Source of the DNA: Actinomadura sp. GC306
Lineage (GTDB): Bacteria > Actinomycetota > Actinomycetes > Streptosporangiales > Streptosporangiaceae
NCBI RefSeq assembly: GCF_004348665.1
Contig: NZ_SMKM01000018.1
Span: 1 to 48,204, forward strand
Reading direction: 5' to 3'
Length of the DNA stretch: 48,204 nucleotides
Part shown: positions 35,648 through 43,239 of the stretch, piece by piece
Position numbering within the stretch: position 1 is the first letter of the stretch
How the letters are laid out: every line of letters starts with the position of its first letter
Program-made: the position numbers and the translations under genes
Notes under the pieces: generated by a model
Told to the model about the DNA's origin: nothing
What the model saw: the letters and a program-made list of their open reading frames with translations, nothing else
Database searches by the model: none

Positions 35648-36970
35648 TTATCCCAACGGGCCGCATCTCTGGGCAAGGTGCGCGACAAGCTCGCCGACCG
35701 GGACCAGGGTCTGCTCCCCTGAATCCATGTCGCGCACTGTGATCACCTCCGCCTCCTTGTCGGACGCTCCATAGATCAGCGCGAAGCGCGCCTTTCGGTC
35801 GGCGGCCCACTTGAGTTGCTTGGCCAGTTTGCGGCTGGCGGCCAGGTAGATCTCGGTGCGCAGGCCAGCGTCCCGTAGTTGTGCGGCGAAGCCCATGACT
35901 TCGGACGCGGTGTCTTCGGCGATCATCGTGACCGCGACGTCGATTCTGTGTGCGTCGCCCTCGCCGTCGCCGAGGAGGCCGATGATCCGTTCGACGCCGA
36001 GGGAGCCGCCGCAGGCAGGGACGTCTGGTCCTCCAAGGGAGGAGATCAGGCCGTCGTAGCGGCCACCGCTGGCGATCGATCCCGGCATTCCCTCGGCGAC
36101 CACTTCGAAGATCACGCCGGTGTAGTAGTCAAGGCCACGGACCAGGCCGGGGGTGAAAACGAGTCGGTCTTCGCCGATTCTCGGGGATGCCAGTTCGAGT
36201 AGCCGGTTGATCTCGTCCAGGCCTGCGCTCCCGGCCTCGCTGTCCTTCAGCGCGGTCTGCATTCGCTCAACAGCGTCAGCGGCCGTCAGGTCGCCGACCA
36301 GGGCTTCGGCGAGGTCGGGCGCCAACGATCGGGCGTCCACCATCTCGGCCGCGACCTTGTCTGGGGAGAGTTTGTCGAGCTTGTCCAGGGTGATGAGTAC
36401 ACCGCCGCCGAGTTCGACCGGAACGCCATAGACCTCCAGCAGCCCCGACAACGCCCGCCGTGAGTTCACCAGTACCCGGTAGTCACGCACGCCGACAGCG
36501 TCCAGCGCATCAGTCAGCGCGCAGACCACCTCAGCATCAGCGAGTGGCGACGCCGAGCCGACCACGTCCACATCGCATTGCGCGAACTCGCGGAACCGGC
36601 CCCTACCTGGCCGGTCAGCCCTCCACACTGGACCCATGGCGTACCGCTTGAACGGCATAGGGAGTTGTGAGCCGTAGGCGGCGACGACTCGGGCAAGCGG
36701 GACGGTCATGTCGTAGCGGAGAGCGAGGTCGGCTTCGCCGGTCGCTTCGTGCTCGCCGCGCCGCAGGATCTTGAAGATCAGCTTGTCGCCCTCGTCGCCG
36801 TACTTGCCGGTCAGGGTCTCCAGCCGCTCGAAGGCCGGCGTCTGCAACGGTTCGAATCCGTACCGCTCGAACACCCCACGGACCTGCGCGAAGACATGCT
36901 CGCGGGTACGCAGGGCGCTGGCGAGAAAGTCCCTGGTGCCCGAGGGCGGCTCGAACTGTTGTGACGCCAA
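35648..36970 (-). CDS. hisS: Histidyl-tRNA synthetase, divergent paralogue
   Basis: The 440-aa class II synthetase charges tRNA-His. Motifs seen are PPSGTRDFLASALRTREHVF at the N terminus, LRYDMTVPLARVVA, motif 2 with VWRADRPGRGRFREFAQCDV, the His-binding signature GLVRGLDYYTGVIFEV, motif 3 region ACGGSLGVERIIGLLG, and a C-terminal anticodon-binding domain. The motif 2 form (RPxRGRFREFxQCD) is closer to eukaryotic and archaeal HisRS than to the usual bacterial one. TTG start with AGGAG five bases upstream. A housekeeping copy is expected elsewhere, so this is probably an extra synthetase carried by the island, perhaps for resistance to an inhibitor or for a host-independent role. Confidence 0.9.
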   Translation of the reverse strand: MASQQFEPPSGTRDFLASALRTREHVFAQVRGVFERYGFEPLQTPAFERLETLTGKYGDEGDKLIFKILRRGEHEATGEADLALRYDMTVPLARVVAAYGSQLPMPFKRYAMGPVWRADRPGRGRFREFAQCDVDVVGSASPLADAEVVCALTDALDAVGVRDYRVLVNSRRALSGLLEVYGVPVELGGGVLITLDKLDKLSPDKVAAEMVDARSLAPDLAEALVGDLTAADAVERMQTALKDSEAGSAGLDEINRLLELASPRIGEDRLVFTPGLVRGLDYYTGVIFEVVAEGMPGSIASGGRYDGLISSLGGPDVPACGGSLGVERIIGLLGDGEGDAHRIDVAVTMIAEDTASEVMGFAAQLRDAGLRTEIYLAASRKLAKQLKWAADRKARFALIYGASDKEAEVITVRDMDSGEQTLVPVGELVAHLAQRCGPLG

Positions 36971-37104
36971 GGGAGCTCCTGATCAATGCGACGGCTCATC
37001 GCGATAGGTGTGTCAGAGACCCGGCCCGGCATCCGGACGCGGAGCGAACCATGGGACCGAACCTTTTCGAGATTATCGACGGCTTCCTCACCGCGCTGCC
37101 AACG

Positions 37105-37566
37105 TTATGAGGCGGCCCAGTCCCGGATTGCCTGAGCGGTCTCGTCAGTAACGTCGGAATCGGTTAGGTCGGTGGGGTGAAGCCATCGGTGGGCGGTGTG
37201 TTCGGTGCTCAGGACGATGGGCCGACCGTTGTGGGTGAGACCAAAGGTGTATTGGCGCGCTTTGCGGCCAGATCCGGAGATGTAGTCGAAATGGGCGACA
37301 AAGCCAGGATCGAGGGTGAGTGGTCCGGTCCAGCCGATTTCTTCGGCCAGCTCGCGTTCCAGTGCGGTGAGCAGGTTCTCGCCTGGCTCGACGCCGCCTG
37401 AGGGCAACTCTTCGATACCGGCCATGAACGCGTCCTCGTTGGAGCGGCGCAGGATGAGCACTTGGCCATCGGTGTGGACGATGGCACCGACCACGAGCTT
37501 GGTGATGCCGTCGCGGTCGGCGTCGGCGTGCAACTGTTGGAAGTCGAGCCCCGATGCGGTGGTCAC
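37105..37566 (-). CDS. NUDIX hydrolase
   Basis: The 153-aa protein has a perfect NUDIX box: GGVEPGENLLTALE followed by RELAEEIGW, with the metal-binding Glu residues in place. It begins with VVGAIVHTDGQVLILRRSNE, as is typical for MutT-like proteins, and ends with DETAQAIRDW. It hydrolyses a nucleoside diphosphate linked to another group; the substrate is not predictable. GTG start with only a weak ribosome binding site. It lies between hisS and a 391-aa gene on the same strand. Confidence 0.9.
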   Translation of the reverse strand: MTTASGLDFQQLHADADRDGITKLVVGAIVHTDGQVLILRRSNEDAFMAGIEELPSGGVEPGENLLTALERELAEEIGWTGPLTLDPGFVAHFDYISGSGRKARQYTFGLTHNGRPIVLSTEHTAHRWLHPTDLTDSDVTDETAQAIRDWAAS

Positions 37567-37626
37567 GCTGGCAGGGTAGCCAGACCGGGGAGCGCGGCGA
37601 GGATGTTTCCGATGGCGGCGTGGTGG

Positions 37627-38802
37627 TCATGACCGTGCCGCGGGTAGGGCGGCGCGGTCGAAGCGGGCGATGAGGCCGGGTTTGCGGTGGTGCTTTCGGC
37701 GTAGGAGCGTGAGCCGTTCGGTGAACTCCTGAGGGAGGCCGGCGCGGTCGGCGAGGGCTTGGAGGTCTTTGAGGAGTTCGACGGCCACGTCGTAGTCGGA
37801 CGGTTTGCGGGTGTCGATGAGTGCGTCGACGCGTACCCAGGTCAGTTCGGGGTCGCGGGCCAGGGCGTCCAGTCTCTTCTCGCGGGCCGCCGCGCGCTGC
37901 TGCTCGCGGCGGGCCTCCTGCGCCGCGCGTGCCGCCTCGGCTTCGCGTTCACGTTCGTGGCGGACTTGGGCGGCGGTGTCCAGCAGCTCGGCCACCGTGC
38001 GCCGGGGACGGTCGTCTTTTTCGGCGTCGGGTTTGCCACGGAAACGGCGGAGCAGCTCCATCTGGACCCGGTGCCCTTGGCCTTGCGCGACTCGAAGGAG
38101 GAGTGCCTTCACGTCCCTGACCGGCAGTGCCTCGATCCATTCGGCGAGCTGGCCGCCATCGTCCTTGGTGTCAGCCAGGGGCGGGCTCGTCCGGGCGGCG
38201 ACTTGGAGCAGGTCGGGGTCGAGGCGGAGGAAGTCGGCGAGAGCGCGCTGAGAAGCGGTGAGGGCACGCAGCCCTGCGGGTACCGGCGGTTCGAGTTCGT
38301 CTTCTTCGTCCTGGTCGAAGGCGTCCTCATCGCGTTCCCAGCTTCCGTAAGCCGCGAGCCAGGCGAGGTAGAGGGCACGCAAGTCTCCGGCCGCGAGTTC
38401 CGTGCGCACTCCGATGATCGCCGAGAGCGATTCGTCCGCGCCTTCGATCCAGTCGCCGCCCTCGTCCTCGCTGGTCAGGTCGAGGATGATGTGCTTGCCG
38501 GAAACCTCGGCGGTGACGTGGGGGTCGATGCAGTACTGCTCGGCGACCTTGAGCGGGAGCAGTGTGCGGGGAAGGCGGAGCATCACCTGATGGGTGCCCC
38601 AGCTGGTGACGTACAGGTGGGCGTCGTAGTAGCGCCGCATCATCCTGCGGGGGTCGCCCCGGAAATCGCCCCAGTGGTATTCGTTGGTGAAACTGGTGGC
38701 GGTGATCCGTGCCCGCGTAGATAGCGCGCGGACTTCAGCCTGCTGTCGTTCGTCCAGAGGCTGGTCGACGGCCAGGAACTCGTAGTACTGGTAAGTGCTC
38801 AT
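37627..38802 (-). CDS. Unknown 391-aa protein (paired with SWIM-type locus)
   Basis: The N-terminal 190 residues (MSTYQYYEFLAVDQPLDERQ, TSFTNEYHWGDFRGDPRRMM, YDAHLYVTSWGTHQVMLRLP) match a family of unknown function seen next to SWIM zinc-finger genes in actinobacteria. The C-terminal part holds a long Arg/Glu/Ala helix (REREAEAARAAQEARREQQR), probably a coiled coil, then a short basic end. No catalytic motif. The ATG is 12 bp after the stop of the 103-aa gene, so they form an operon, divergent from the DUF6880/SWIM-like gene at 39213. Confidence 0.75.
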   Translation of the reverse strand: MSTYQYYEFLAVDQPLDERQQAEVRALSTRARITATSFTNEYHWGDFRGDPRRMMRRYYDAHLYVTSWGTHQVMLRLPRTLLPLKVAEQYCIDPHVTAEVSGKHIILDLTSEDEGGDWIEGADESLSAIIGVRTELAAGDLRALYLAWLAAYGSWERDEDAFDQDEEDELEPPVPAGLRALTASQRALADFLRLDPDLLQVAARTSPPLADTKDDGGQLAEWIEALPVRDVKALLLRVAQGQGHRVQMELLRRFRGKPDAEKDDRPRRTVAELLDTAAQVRHEREREAEAARAAQEARREQQRAAAREKRLDALARDPELTWVRVDALIDTRKPSDYDVAVELLKDLQALADRAGLPQEFTERLTLLRRKHHRKPGLIARFDRAALPAARS

Positions 38803-38814
38803 CTTCGCTCGTCT

Positions 38815-39126
38815 TCAGCGGGCCCAGTGCTGGTAGGCGTCGATCCATTCGGCGCCTGCCGGGCGAGGTGTGGGAAGCGGCAGATTCAGGAGCCCGATGG
38901 CCTGCCGGTGCTTACCGCGGGTGCAGATTGCAACGATCTCACCACCAGGCGAAAGATCGATCTTCGTGACGTTCACCTCGACACCCAGGACGGTGGTCTG
39001 GAAGGGAACGCGTAGATGCTCTTCCAGCAGGCAGTGGAAGCCGGTGCGCTGCTCGTCCTCGTCGTAGGCGTCGACGGTGGCCTGCTCCACCAGTGCGTCC
39101 AGTTCGGCATCGCTCAGCCTTGTCAC
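38815..39126 (-). CDS. Small acidic protein of the SWIM-type locus
   Basis: The 103-aa protein opens TRLSDAELDALVEQATVDAY, then EDEQRTGFHCLLEEHLRVPF and TTVLGVEVNVTKIDLSPGGE, and ends EWIDAYQHWAR. Relatives are often labelled calcium-binding in databases, but I see no EF-hand. GTG start. It is first in a two-gene operon with the 391-aa protein. A damaged second copy of its 5' half and upstream region lies outside the island at 47722-48028. Confidence 0.78.
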   Translation of the reverse strand: MTRLSDAELDALVEQATVDAYDEDEQRTGFHCLLEEHLRVPFQTTVLGVEVNVTKIDLSPGGEIVAICTRGKHRQAIGLLNLPLPTPRPAGAEWIDAYQHWAR

Positions 39127-39264
39127 TCGGGTCAGAGTAGTGACGCCACGCGGACGATGTGAGATTTCGTCCGAGCCGGGCGATCAACGGGTAGCGCCGA
39201 TCGTCGGCTCGGATGGCTGACTGCACGGGATGTCGGTCCTGGGTGGTTCCGCCGTTCGGCTTGA
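38954..39264. repeat. Long direct repeat, island copy (partner 47722-48028)
   Basis: About 310 bp covering the 5' half of the 103-aa gene and its upstream region recur outside the island at 47722-48028, in the same orientation, with scattered substitutions and small indels. Landmarks in both copies are CACCTCGACACCCAGGACGG, GTCAGAGTAGTGACGCCAC and GATTTCGTCCGAGCCGGGC. Confidence 0.85.
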
Positions 39265-40520
39265 ATGGCTCGGTGGCGGATTCACAGGTCATCGAGGTGC
39301 GGCGGTTGATCGACGGACTGCGGTGGGATCGCCGCCGGGATCCGTACCGGGGACGCCGGGAGTATGGGGCGCGGGCCGACGAGGTGGCGGCGGAGATCGA
39401 CCGGCTGATCAAGCGGGAAGCGGCAGCGCAGGCCGTCCCCCTGGCACGCCGAGCGGTGGAGCGCGTCACCTCGGCGTTGCTGCACATGGACGACTCGTCA
39501 GGGATCGTGGGCGATCGATTGGGTGAGCTGATGCTCCTGTACGCCAAGGCGTGCACAGCGGCGCCCCCGGACGCCAAGCGGCTCGCTGCGTGGCTGGTGA
39601 AGATGCGGCTGGACGGGCCGGGTTGGCCGGAGACCCGGCTGGCTGTATTCAAAGACGCGCTGGGAGAGCGGGGCTTGGCCGAACTCGCCCGGCTCGTGGA
39701 GGACCGCCGCGCCGCCGATGATCCGGACTCGTGGGCGGTCCTCGTGGGCGTGCGGGACCTGCGGGAGCAGCTGGCGGCAGTATCGGGCGACGTTGACGCA
39801 CATGTCACGGTGCTGGCCGAGGATCTGCGCGGCACCTACCGCTACACCAAAATCGTGAAGGCGTTGCGGGCGGCCGGACGGGACGGCGACGCGGAATGGT
39901 GGGCCCGCGAGGGACTGGCGCGTGACAGGGCGGGCCACCAGGCCGACCAGCTACGGGACCGGCTGGTGGATCTACTGCTGGACCACGGCCGCGGGGACGA
40001 GGCCATCGCGTTGCGCCGGGCGGCGCTGGAGCACCGGACGATGCACATCGATTACATAGCCCTGCGCAAGACCGCCGAACGGGTCGGCCAGTGGCCCGAC
40101 CTGCGCGACTCGGCGTTGAGCGTGATCCGTGGCCGGGCCCAGGTCGACCGCCGCTACGTCACCGACCTGCTCAACGTCCTGATCGCCGAGAAGCTCCTGA
40201 ACGAGGCGTGGGGCCTGGCGGTCGCCCACCCGAACGAGCTGCACGAATCGGAGTGGTTCCGGCTGATCGAACTCCGGGAGATCGATCAACCGGCCGACGT
40301 GATCGCGCCCTACCAGGACTTGATCGAGCTACAACTGGCCGCGACCGGTGACAAATACCGCTACAACAAGGCGGTCAAGACGATCATCCGGCTCGGTGAG
40401 GCGTACCGGCGATCCGGTGACGAAAGCGGCTTCGCCGGCTACCTGGCCGACCTGCGGGAGCGCCACAAGCGCAAGACGTCGTTCATTGCCAAGCTGGATA
40501 GGGCAAGGCTGGATCCTTGA
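39213..40520 (+). CDS. DUF6880/SWIM-type protein lacking the SWIM zinc finger
   Basis: The 435-aa helical-repeat protein resembles the C-terminal part of actinobacterial SWIM zinc-finger proteins: PLARRAVERVTSALLHMDDS, LAAWLVKMRLDGPGWPETRL, LRGTYRYTKIVKALRAAGRD, and the end ERHKRKTSFIAKLDRARL. The CxCx(n)CxH SWIM motif normally found near the N terminus is absent. The first 20 codons come from DNA that is also repeated at 48 kb, so the 5' end may have been lost and replaced. A GTG at 39273 is another possible start. Divergent from the 103-aa and 391-aa genes. Function unknown. Confidence 0.72.
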   Translation: MADCTGCRSWVVPPFGLNGSVADSQVIEVRRLIDGLRWDRRRDPYRGRREYGARADEVAAEIDRLIKREAAAQAVPLARRAVERVTSALLHMDDSSGIVGDRLGELMLLYAKACTAAPPDAKRLAAWLVKMRLDGPGWPETRLAVFKDALGERGLAELARLVEDRRAADDPDSWAVLVGVRDLREQLAAVSGDVDAHVTVLAEDLRGTYRYTKIVKALRAAGRDGDAEWWAREGLARDRAGHQADQLRDRLVDLLLDHGRGDEAIALRRAALEHRTMHIDYIALRKTAERVGQWPDLRDSALSVIRGRAQVDRRYVTDLLNVLIAEKLLNEAWGLAVAHPNELHESEWFRLIELREIDQPADVIAPYQDLIELQLAATGDKYRYNKAVKTIIRLGEAYRRSGDESGFAGYLADLRERHKRKTSFIAKLDRARLDP

Positions 40521-40657
40521 CAACCTTTTGAGCAGAGACGGTTGGCGTTCCGCCCGGCGTAATCATGCAGGGCCGTGGGCTTGTCTGCGCCGATGATGCG
40601 AAGGTTGCCGACGATCTCGGCGAGCTCCCCGCCGAGCATTTCATCTCAGACCATAAC

Positions 40658-40685
40658 CATGCTAACTAGCATGATAGTTAGCATG
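40658..40685. promoter_or_regulatory. Operator-like palindrome
   Basis: CATGCTAACT and AGTTAGCATG are perfect 10-bp inverted arms around 8 bases, AT-rich compared with the surroundings. It lies 19 bp before a possible minus-strand start at 40639. A second, smaller repeat (GACCAGGT ... ACCTGGTC) follows at 40697-40722. Confidence 0.45.
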
Positions 40686-40856
40686 AAGTCTCGGTTGACC
40701 AGGTCGGAGACCGCACCTGGTCTACCGGCCGGGGTCGTGATTGGCCATCACGGCCGCAGCTACAGCGGCACGAGCCCCACCTCGCATCAACTGCCGCAAC
40801 AGCTCGGGTGAGGCTCGATAATCGCGTAATTGCTTTTCCGCATCGATGGCGCCTGC

Positions 40857-40891
40857 GGCGAGAAGGGCCGGAGTGTCCAGCCCTTCTCGCC
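40857..40891 (-). terminator. Terminator of the integrase gene
   Basis: The arms GGCGAGAAGGGC and GCCCTTCTCGCC (12 bp, perfect) enclose an 11-base loop, 10 bp past the integrase stop on the minus strand. Confidence 0.75.
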
Positions 40892-40901
40892 TACCTTTCT
40901 G

Positions 40902-42245
40902 CTACCGAGCGGTTGAGCGGTTGCGGGTTTTGGCTAGGGCTTCGAGGGCTGTCTCGTCGGCGTCGGGGAGGGTGTGTAGGTAGCGCTCGGTTGTGGCTAT
41001 GGAGGCGTGGCCTAGGCGTTCCTTGACTACCTGGAGGTCGGCGCCGCCGTTGAGGAGCCAGGAGGCGTGGGCGTGGCGTAGGTCGCGCATGGTGGGTTTG
41101 AAGTTGAGGCCGGCGGCGGCCAGGGCGGGGTACCAGATCTTGCGGCGGAACCAGTCGTTGGGGATGTGGCCGTCGGTCTCGCGGACGCGGCGGGGGCGGG
41201 GGTTGTCCTTGCCGTTCGCGCGGCGGGCGGCGCGGTAGAGGGTGAAGGCGCCTCGGCAGTAGTCGCAGCGGCAGCGGCCGGCGGTGTACCCACTGAGGGT
41301 GCCGTGGTTGTAGGTGCGGCCCTTCTCGTTGGGTTCCGTGCGGCCGAGTGTCTCGGGGTCTGGGATCTCGGTGATGCGGGCTCGGGGCTTGTCCTGGGGC
41401 GGCATCTGAAAGAGGAGGTCGTCCTGGGTCAGGTTGGCGGCCCGGATGTGGTCCTCGAGCTTCTCGATGATCTGGGTGCTGAGCTTGAAGCGGCGGAACT
41501 CCTTGTCCTTCGGGTAGTCCTTGACGAGGAAGTGGCGGCCTTCCGGGTGGAACTTCGGGTTCAGCTCGACGACCGTGCGGCTGACCGTGAGGATGCGGGT
41601 CCGGAGGTTGACGTCCTTCACGCGCAACTCGCTGAGTTCGCCCCAGCGGAGGCCGCTCTCGATCTCGGTTTCGGCCAGGAGGCGGAAGGTTCCTTCGGGG
41701 AGGGCGTTGTAGACGTCGTCGAACTGCTCCGGCGTGATGATCTCTAGGGGCTTGCGGACGACCGGGGGCGTGCGGACTCCGCGGCAGGGGTGGATGAAGG
41801 TGACCTGGTCGTCCATCGCCGTCGTGAAGATGGCGCTGAGGACGATCTTGTTGTAGCGGATGTTCACGGGCTTCATGCCCTGGTTCTTGAGGGCCGTGAT
41901 CCACGCGCGGACGTGCTCGGGGAGGATGTCGATCATCCGCATCGAGCCGAACGTCGGCATGATGTTCCTGTAGATCGCGTACGTGTAGCTCTCACGGGTG
42001 GTGGCCTCGACCTGGTGGTTCGGGAGCCAGACCTGCTCGACGTAGTCCTTGAACCGCTGCTTTCCGCGGCCCGGGTCGCCGGTTCGGCCTCTTGAGACCT
42101 CCACCTCGGCTCGCTGCCATGCCTTGTCGGCTTCCCTTTTGTTGGAGTATGTCCCGGCTGACCGAAGGCGGCCCTTGATGTCGACGTAGCAGGCCGTGTA
42201 GCGGTACTTTCCGTTGTTGCCTTTGCGCTTCTTCGCGTATCCCAC
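40902..42245 (-). CDS. int: Tyrosine integrase of the island
   Basis: The 447-aa site-specific recombinase inserts and excises the island at tRNA-Pro. It has an N-terminal arm-binding region (KYRYTACYVDIKGRLRSAGT), a SAM-like core-binding domain (LPNHQVEATTRESYTYAIYR) and a catalytic domain: first Arg in ESGLRWGELSELR, His-x-x-Arg region MRDLRHAHASWLLNGG, and GHASIATTERYLH with the nucleophile Tyr. An insert with Cys residues (AGRCRCDYCRGAF) may bind zinc. ATG start; the gene lies 160 bp from attR and reads away from it, the usual place. It belongs to the pSAM2-like integrases of actinobacterial elements. Confidence 0.95.
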   Translation of the reverse strand: MGYAKKRKGNNGKYRYTACYVDIKGRLRSAGTYSNKREADKAWQRAEVEVSRGRTGDPGRGKQRFKDYVEQVWLPNHQVEATTRESYTYAIYRNIMPTFGSMRMIDILPEHVRAWITALKNQGMKPVNIRYNKIVLSAIFTTAMDDQVTFIHPCRGVRTPPVVRKPLEIITPEQFDDVYNALPEGTFRLLAETEIESGLRWGELSELRVKDVNLRTRILTVSRTVVELNPKFHPEGRHFLVKDYPKDKEFRRFKLSTQIIEKLEDHIRAANLTQDDLLFQMPPQDKPRARITEIPDPETLGRTEPNEKGRTYNHGTLSGYTAGRCRCDYCRGAFTLYRAARRANGKDNPRPRRVRETDGHIPNDWFRRKIWYPALAAAGLNFKPTMRDLRHAHASWLLNGGADLQVVKERLGHASIATTERYLHTLPDADETALEALAKTRNRSTAR

Positions 42246-42269
42246 GAGGCGATCTCCCCATGATCATCC

Positions 42270-42318
42270 GTCCGTGATTTGTCCGTGGACGGTGGCGAAC
42301 CGGCCATCCTTGTCCGTG
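42270..42318 (+). promoter_or_regulatory. Right arm-type integrase binding sites (GTCCG x3)
   Basis: GTCCGTG occurs at 42270, 42281 and 42312, the first two with an 11-bp period identical to that of the left arm (502-521). TTTGTCCG and CTTGTCCG forms match the left TTTTGTCCG. They lie between the integrase start and the attR core, so they may also overlap the integrase promoter. Confidence 0.55.
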
Positions 42319-42405
42319 AGCGATTGACACCGGAACCCGCCGCCCACCTGGGATTTTAACGCGAATCAGCTTTACCTGCATGACCCCCAAATGGCCATGT
42401 TTTGG

Positions 42406-42451
42406 CGTTCGGGACGAAGAGGTCGTGGGTTCAAATCCCGCCACCCCGACA
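42406..42451 (+). repeat. attR core, 46-bp direct repeat
   Basis: It is identical to 403-448 and holds the 3' half of a tRNA-Pro. The bases before it (TGTTTTGG) do not complete the tRNA, so this is a truncated remnant, not a second gene. Confidence 0.93.
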
Positions 42452-42481
42452 GAACCGCAGAGGGTTCCCGTGCAGGTCAGG

Positions 42482-42510
42482 GGCTCGATTCTCACTCAGA
42501 GGGTCGGGCC
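42482..42510 (+). terminator. Former host terminator of tRNA-Pro
   Basis: GGCTCGA and TCGGGCC arms (one G-T pair) lie shortly after attR, preceded by GTGCAGGTCAG, which also precedes the hairpin at 464-495. The two tRNA 3' flanks are related but not identical. This one should be the original flank displaced by the island. Confidence 0.45.
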
Positions 42511-42762
42511 CTTCTCCATGCAACCGACGCTCGTGCGTCATTCATGCGTCGTGCCGTGCACGTTCGCGTGAGCGCCGTGTGCGGACGCGTCGTTTTCGGC
42601 TACCTACGCAGCCAGCGCGCGAAAGAATTGCGGCTTTTCTTATGCGCGCTCGGCCGCAGACGCGCGTACCGCTGCGGCGCGCCCGCACAGTGCTTCCGGC
42701 TTCGGTAGGACCGTTCACGGGCGGGGACGCGAGGGCCCGGCTATGTCGGTGATCGACGGCTT

Positions 42763-43239
42763 TCATGACGTTTGAGGTGCCCCTGCTTCACCGAACAGGA
42801 TGCGCCAGCCGCCGGCGAACAGGCGCCGGAGAAGGCCGCCACGCCATTCGTGTTTTGCTGCGGCGGTGGGCCGATACCGACGGGCCGCGGGTGGAGTCAG
42901 CGTGCTTCGGTCGGTCCAGGCGCCGTGGGGTGTCCGAGGGAGTGAATTCGCGCGCTGGACGGGTTCGGCCGCGGCGCGCCGAAGGACGGAGCGCTCGCGG
43001 ATGGTGTCGATATGGCGGGCAAGGGCAAGGGCGTTCTTCGCCTCGACCAGTTGGTCGGGGAGCAGGGCCCAGATAGAGCCGGTGTACTCGCCCCACCAGA
43101 TGCAAAGGTCCGGGTACCGCCGCTGCAGCCATGCCACGGCCAGATCGAGATCGGTCTCCGCCGATATGGCTCGCCGGCTCTCGGCGGTCAGCCCGCAGGG
43201 GACTCCGCCGGTTCGGGCGAAGGGCATTTCGAGAGTCAT
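42763..43239 (-). CDS. Unknown protein with WGEYTGSxWALLPD motif (chromosomal copy)
   Basis: The 158-aa protein shares YPDLCIWWGEYTGSIWALLP and DQLVEAKNALALARHIDTI with the island gene at 31050-31523. The C terminus is basic with a Trp-rich segment (EWRGGLLRRLFAGGWRILFG). ATG 43239 is preceded by GGAGGTGA and overlaps the stop of the upstream ATP-binding gene by one base (TGATG). Function unknown; the shared motif and pairing define a conserved two-gene unit. Confidence 0.75.
   Translation of the reverse strand: MTLEMPFARTGGVPCGLTAESRRAISAETDLDLAVAWLQRRYPDLCIWWGEYTGSIWALLPDQLVEAKNALALARHIDTIRERSVLRRAAAEPVQRANSLPRTPHGAWTDRSTLTPPAARRYRPTAAAKHEWRGGLLRRLFAGGWRILFGEAGAPQTS

Larger units (their letters stand above)
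40521..40901. other. Intergenic region between the SWIM-like gene and the integrase
   Basis: No convincing gene in 380 bp. A minus-strand frame ending at 40439 (MLGGELAEIVGNLRIIGADK...) starts just beyond an operator-like palindrome and may be a gene remnant. The stretch also holds the inverted repeats described separately and the integrase terminator. Confidence 0.45.
403..42451. mobile_element. Integrative mobilisable element of about 42 kb inserted in tRNA-Pro(CGG)
   Basis: A 46-bp identical direct repeat lies at 403-448 (inside tRNA-Pro and just after it) and at 42406-42451, which gives a unit of 42,003 bp. The integrase gene (40902-42245) is adjacent to the right copy, as is usual for tRNA-targeting actinobacterial elements. 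Also inside are an excisionase-like gene, a relaxase, a MobC-like gene, a candidate oriT and TTGTCCG arm-type repeats near both ends. No replication initiator or FtsK/TraB translocase was recognised, so I call it mobilisable and not self-transmissible. Cargo: a complete dpd DNA modification-restriction system and about 10 kb of accessory genes. Confidence 0.9.

Noticed and set aside
36971..37104. T-box or attenuator leader in front of hisS
   Set aside because: No T-box sequence or run of His codons is present in this short region.
40439..40639. 66-codon minus-strand frame after the palindrome
   Set aside because: It overlaps the end of the SWIM-like gene and has no recognisable domain; kept only as a possible remnant.
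27496..42245. Self-transmissible element of the pSAM2 type
   Set aside because: No Rep or FtsK/TraB-like translocase gene was found; only relaxase and MobC functions are seen.
42406..42451. Second tRNA-Pro gene
   Set aside because: Only the 3' part is present; the acceptor and D-arm halves are missing, so it is the attR copy.
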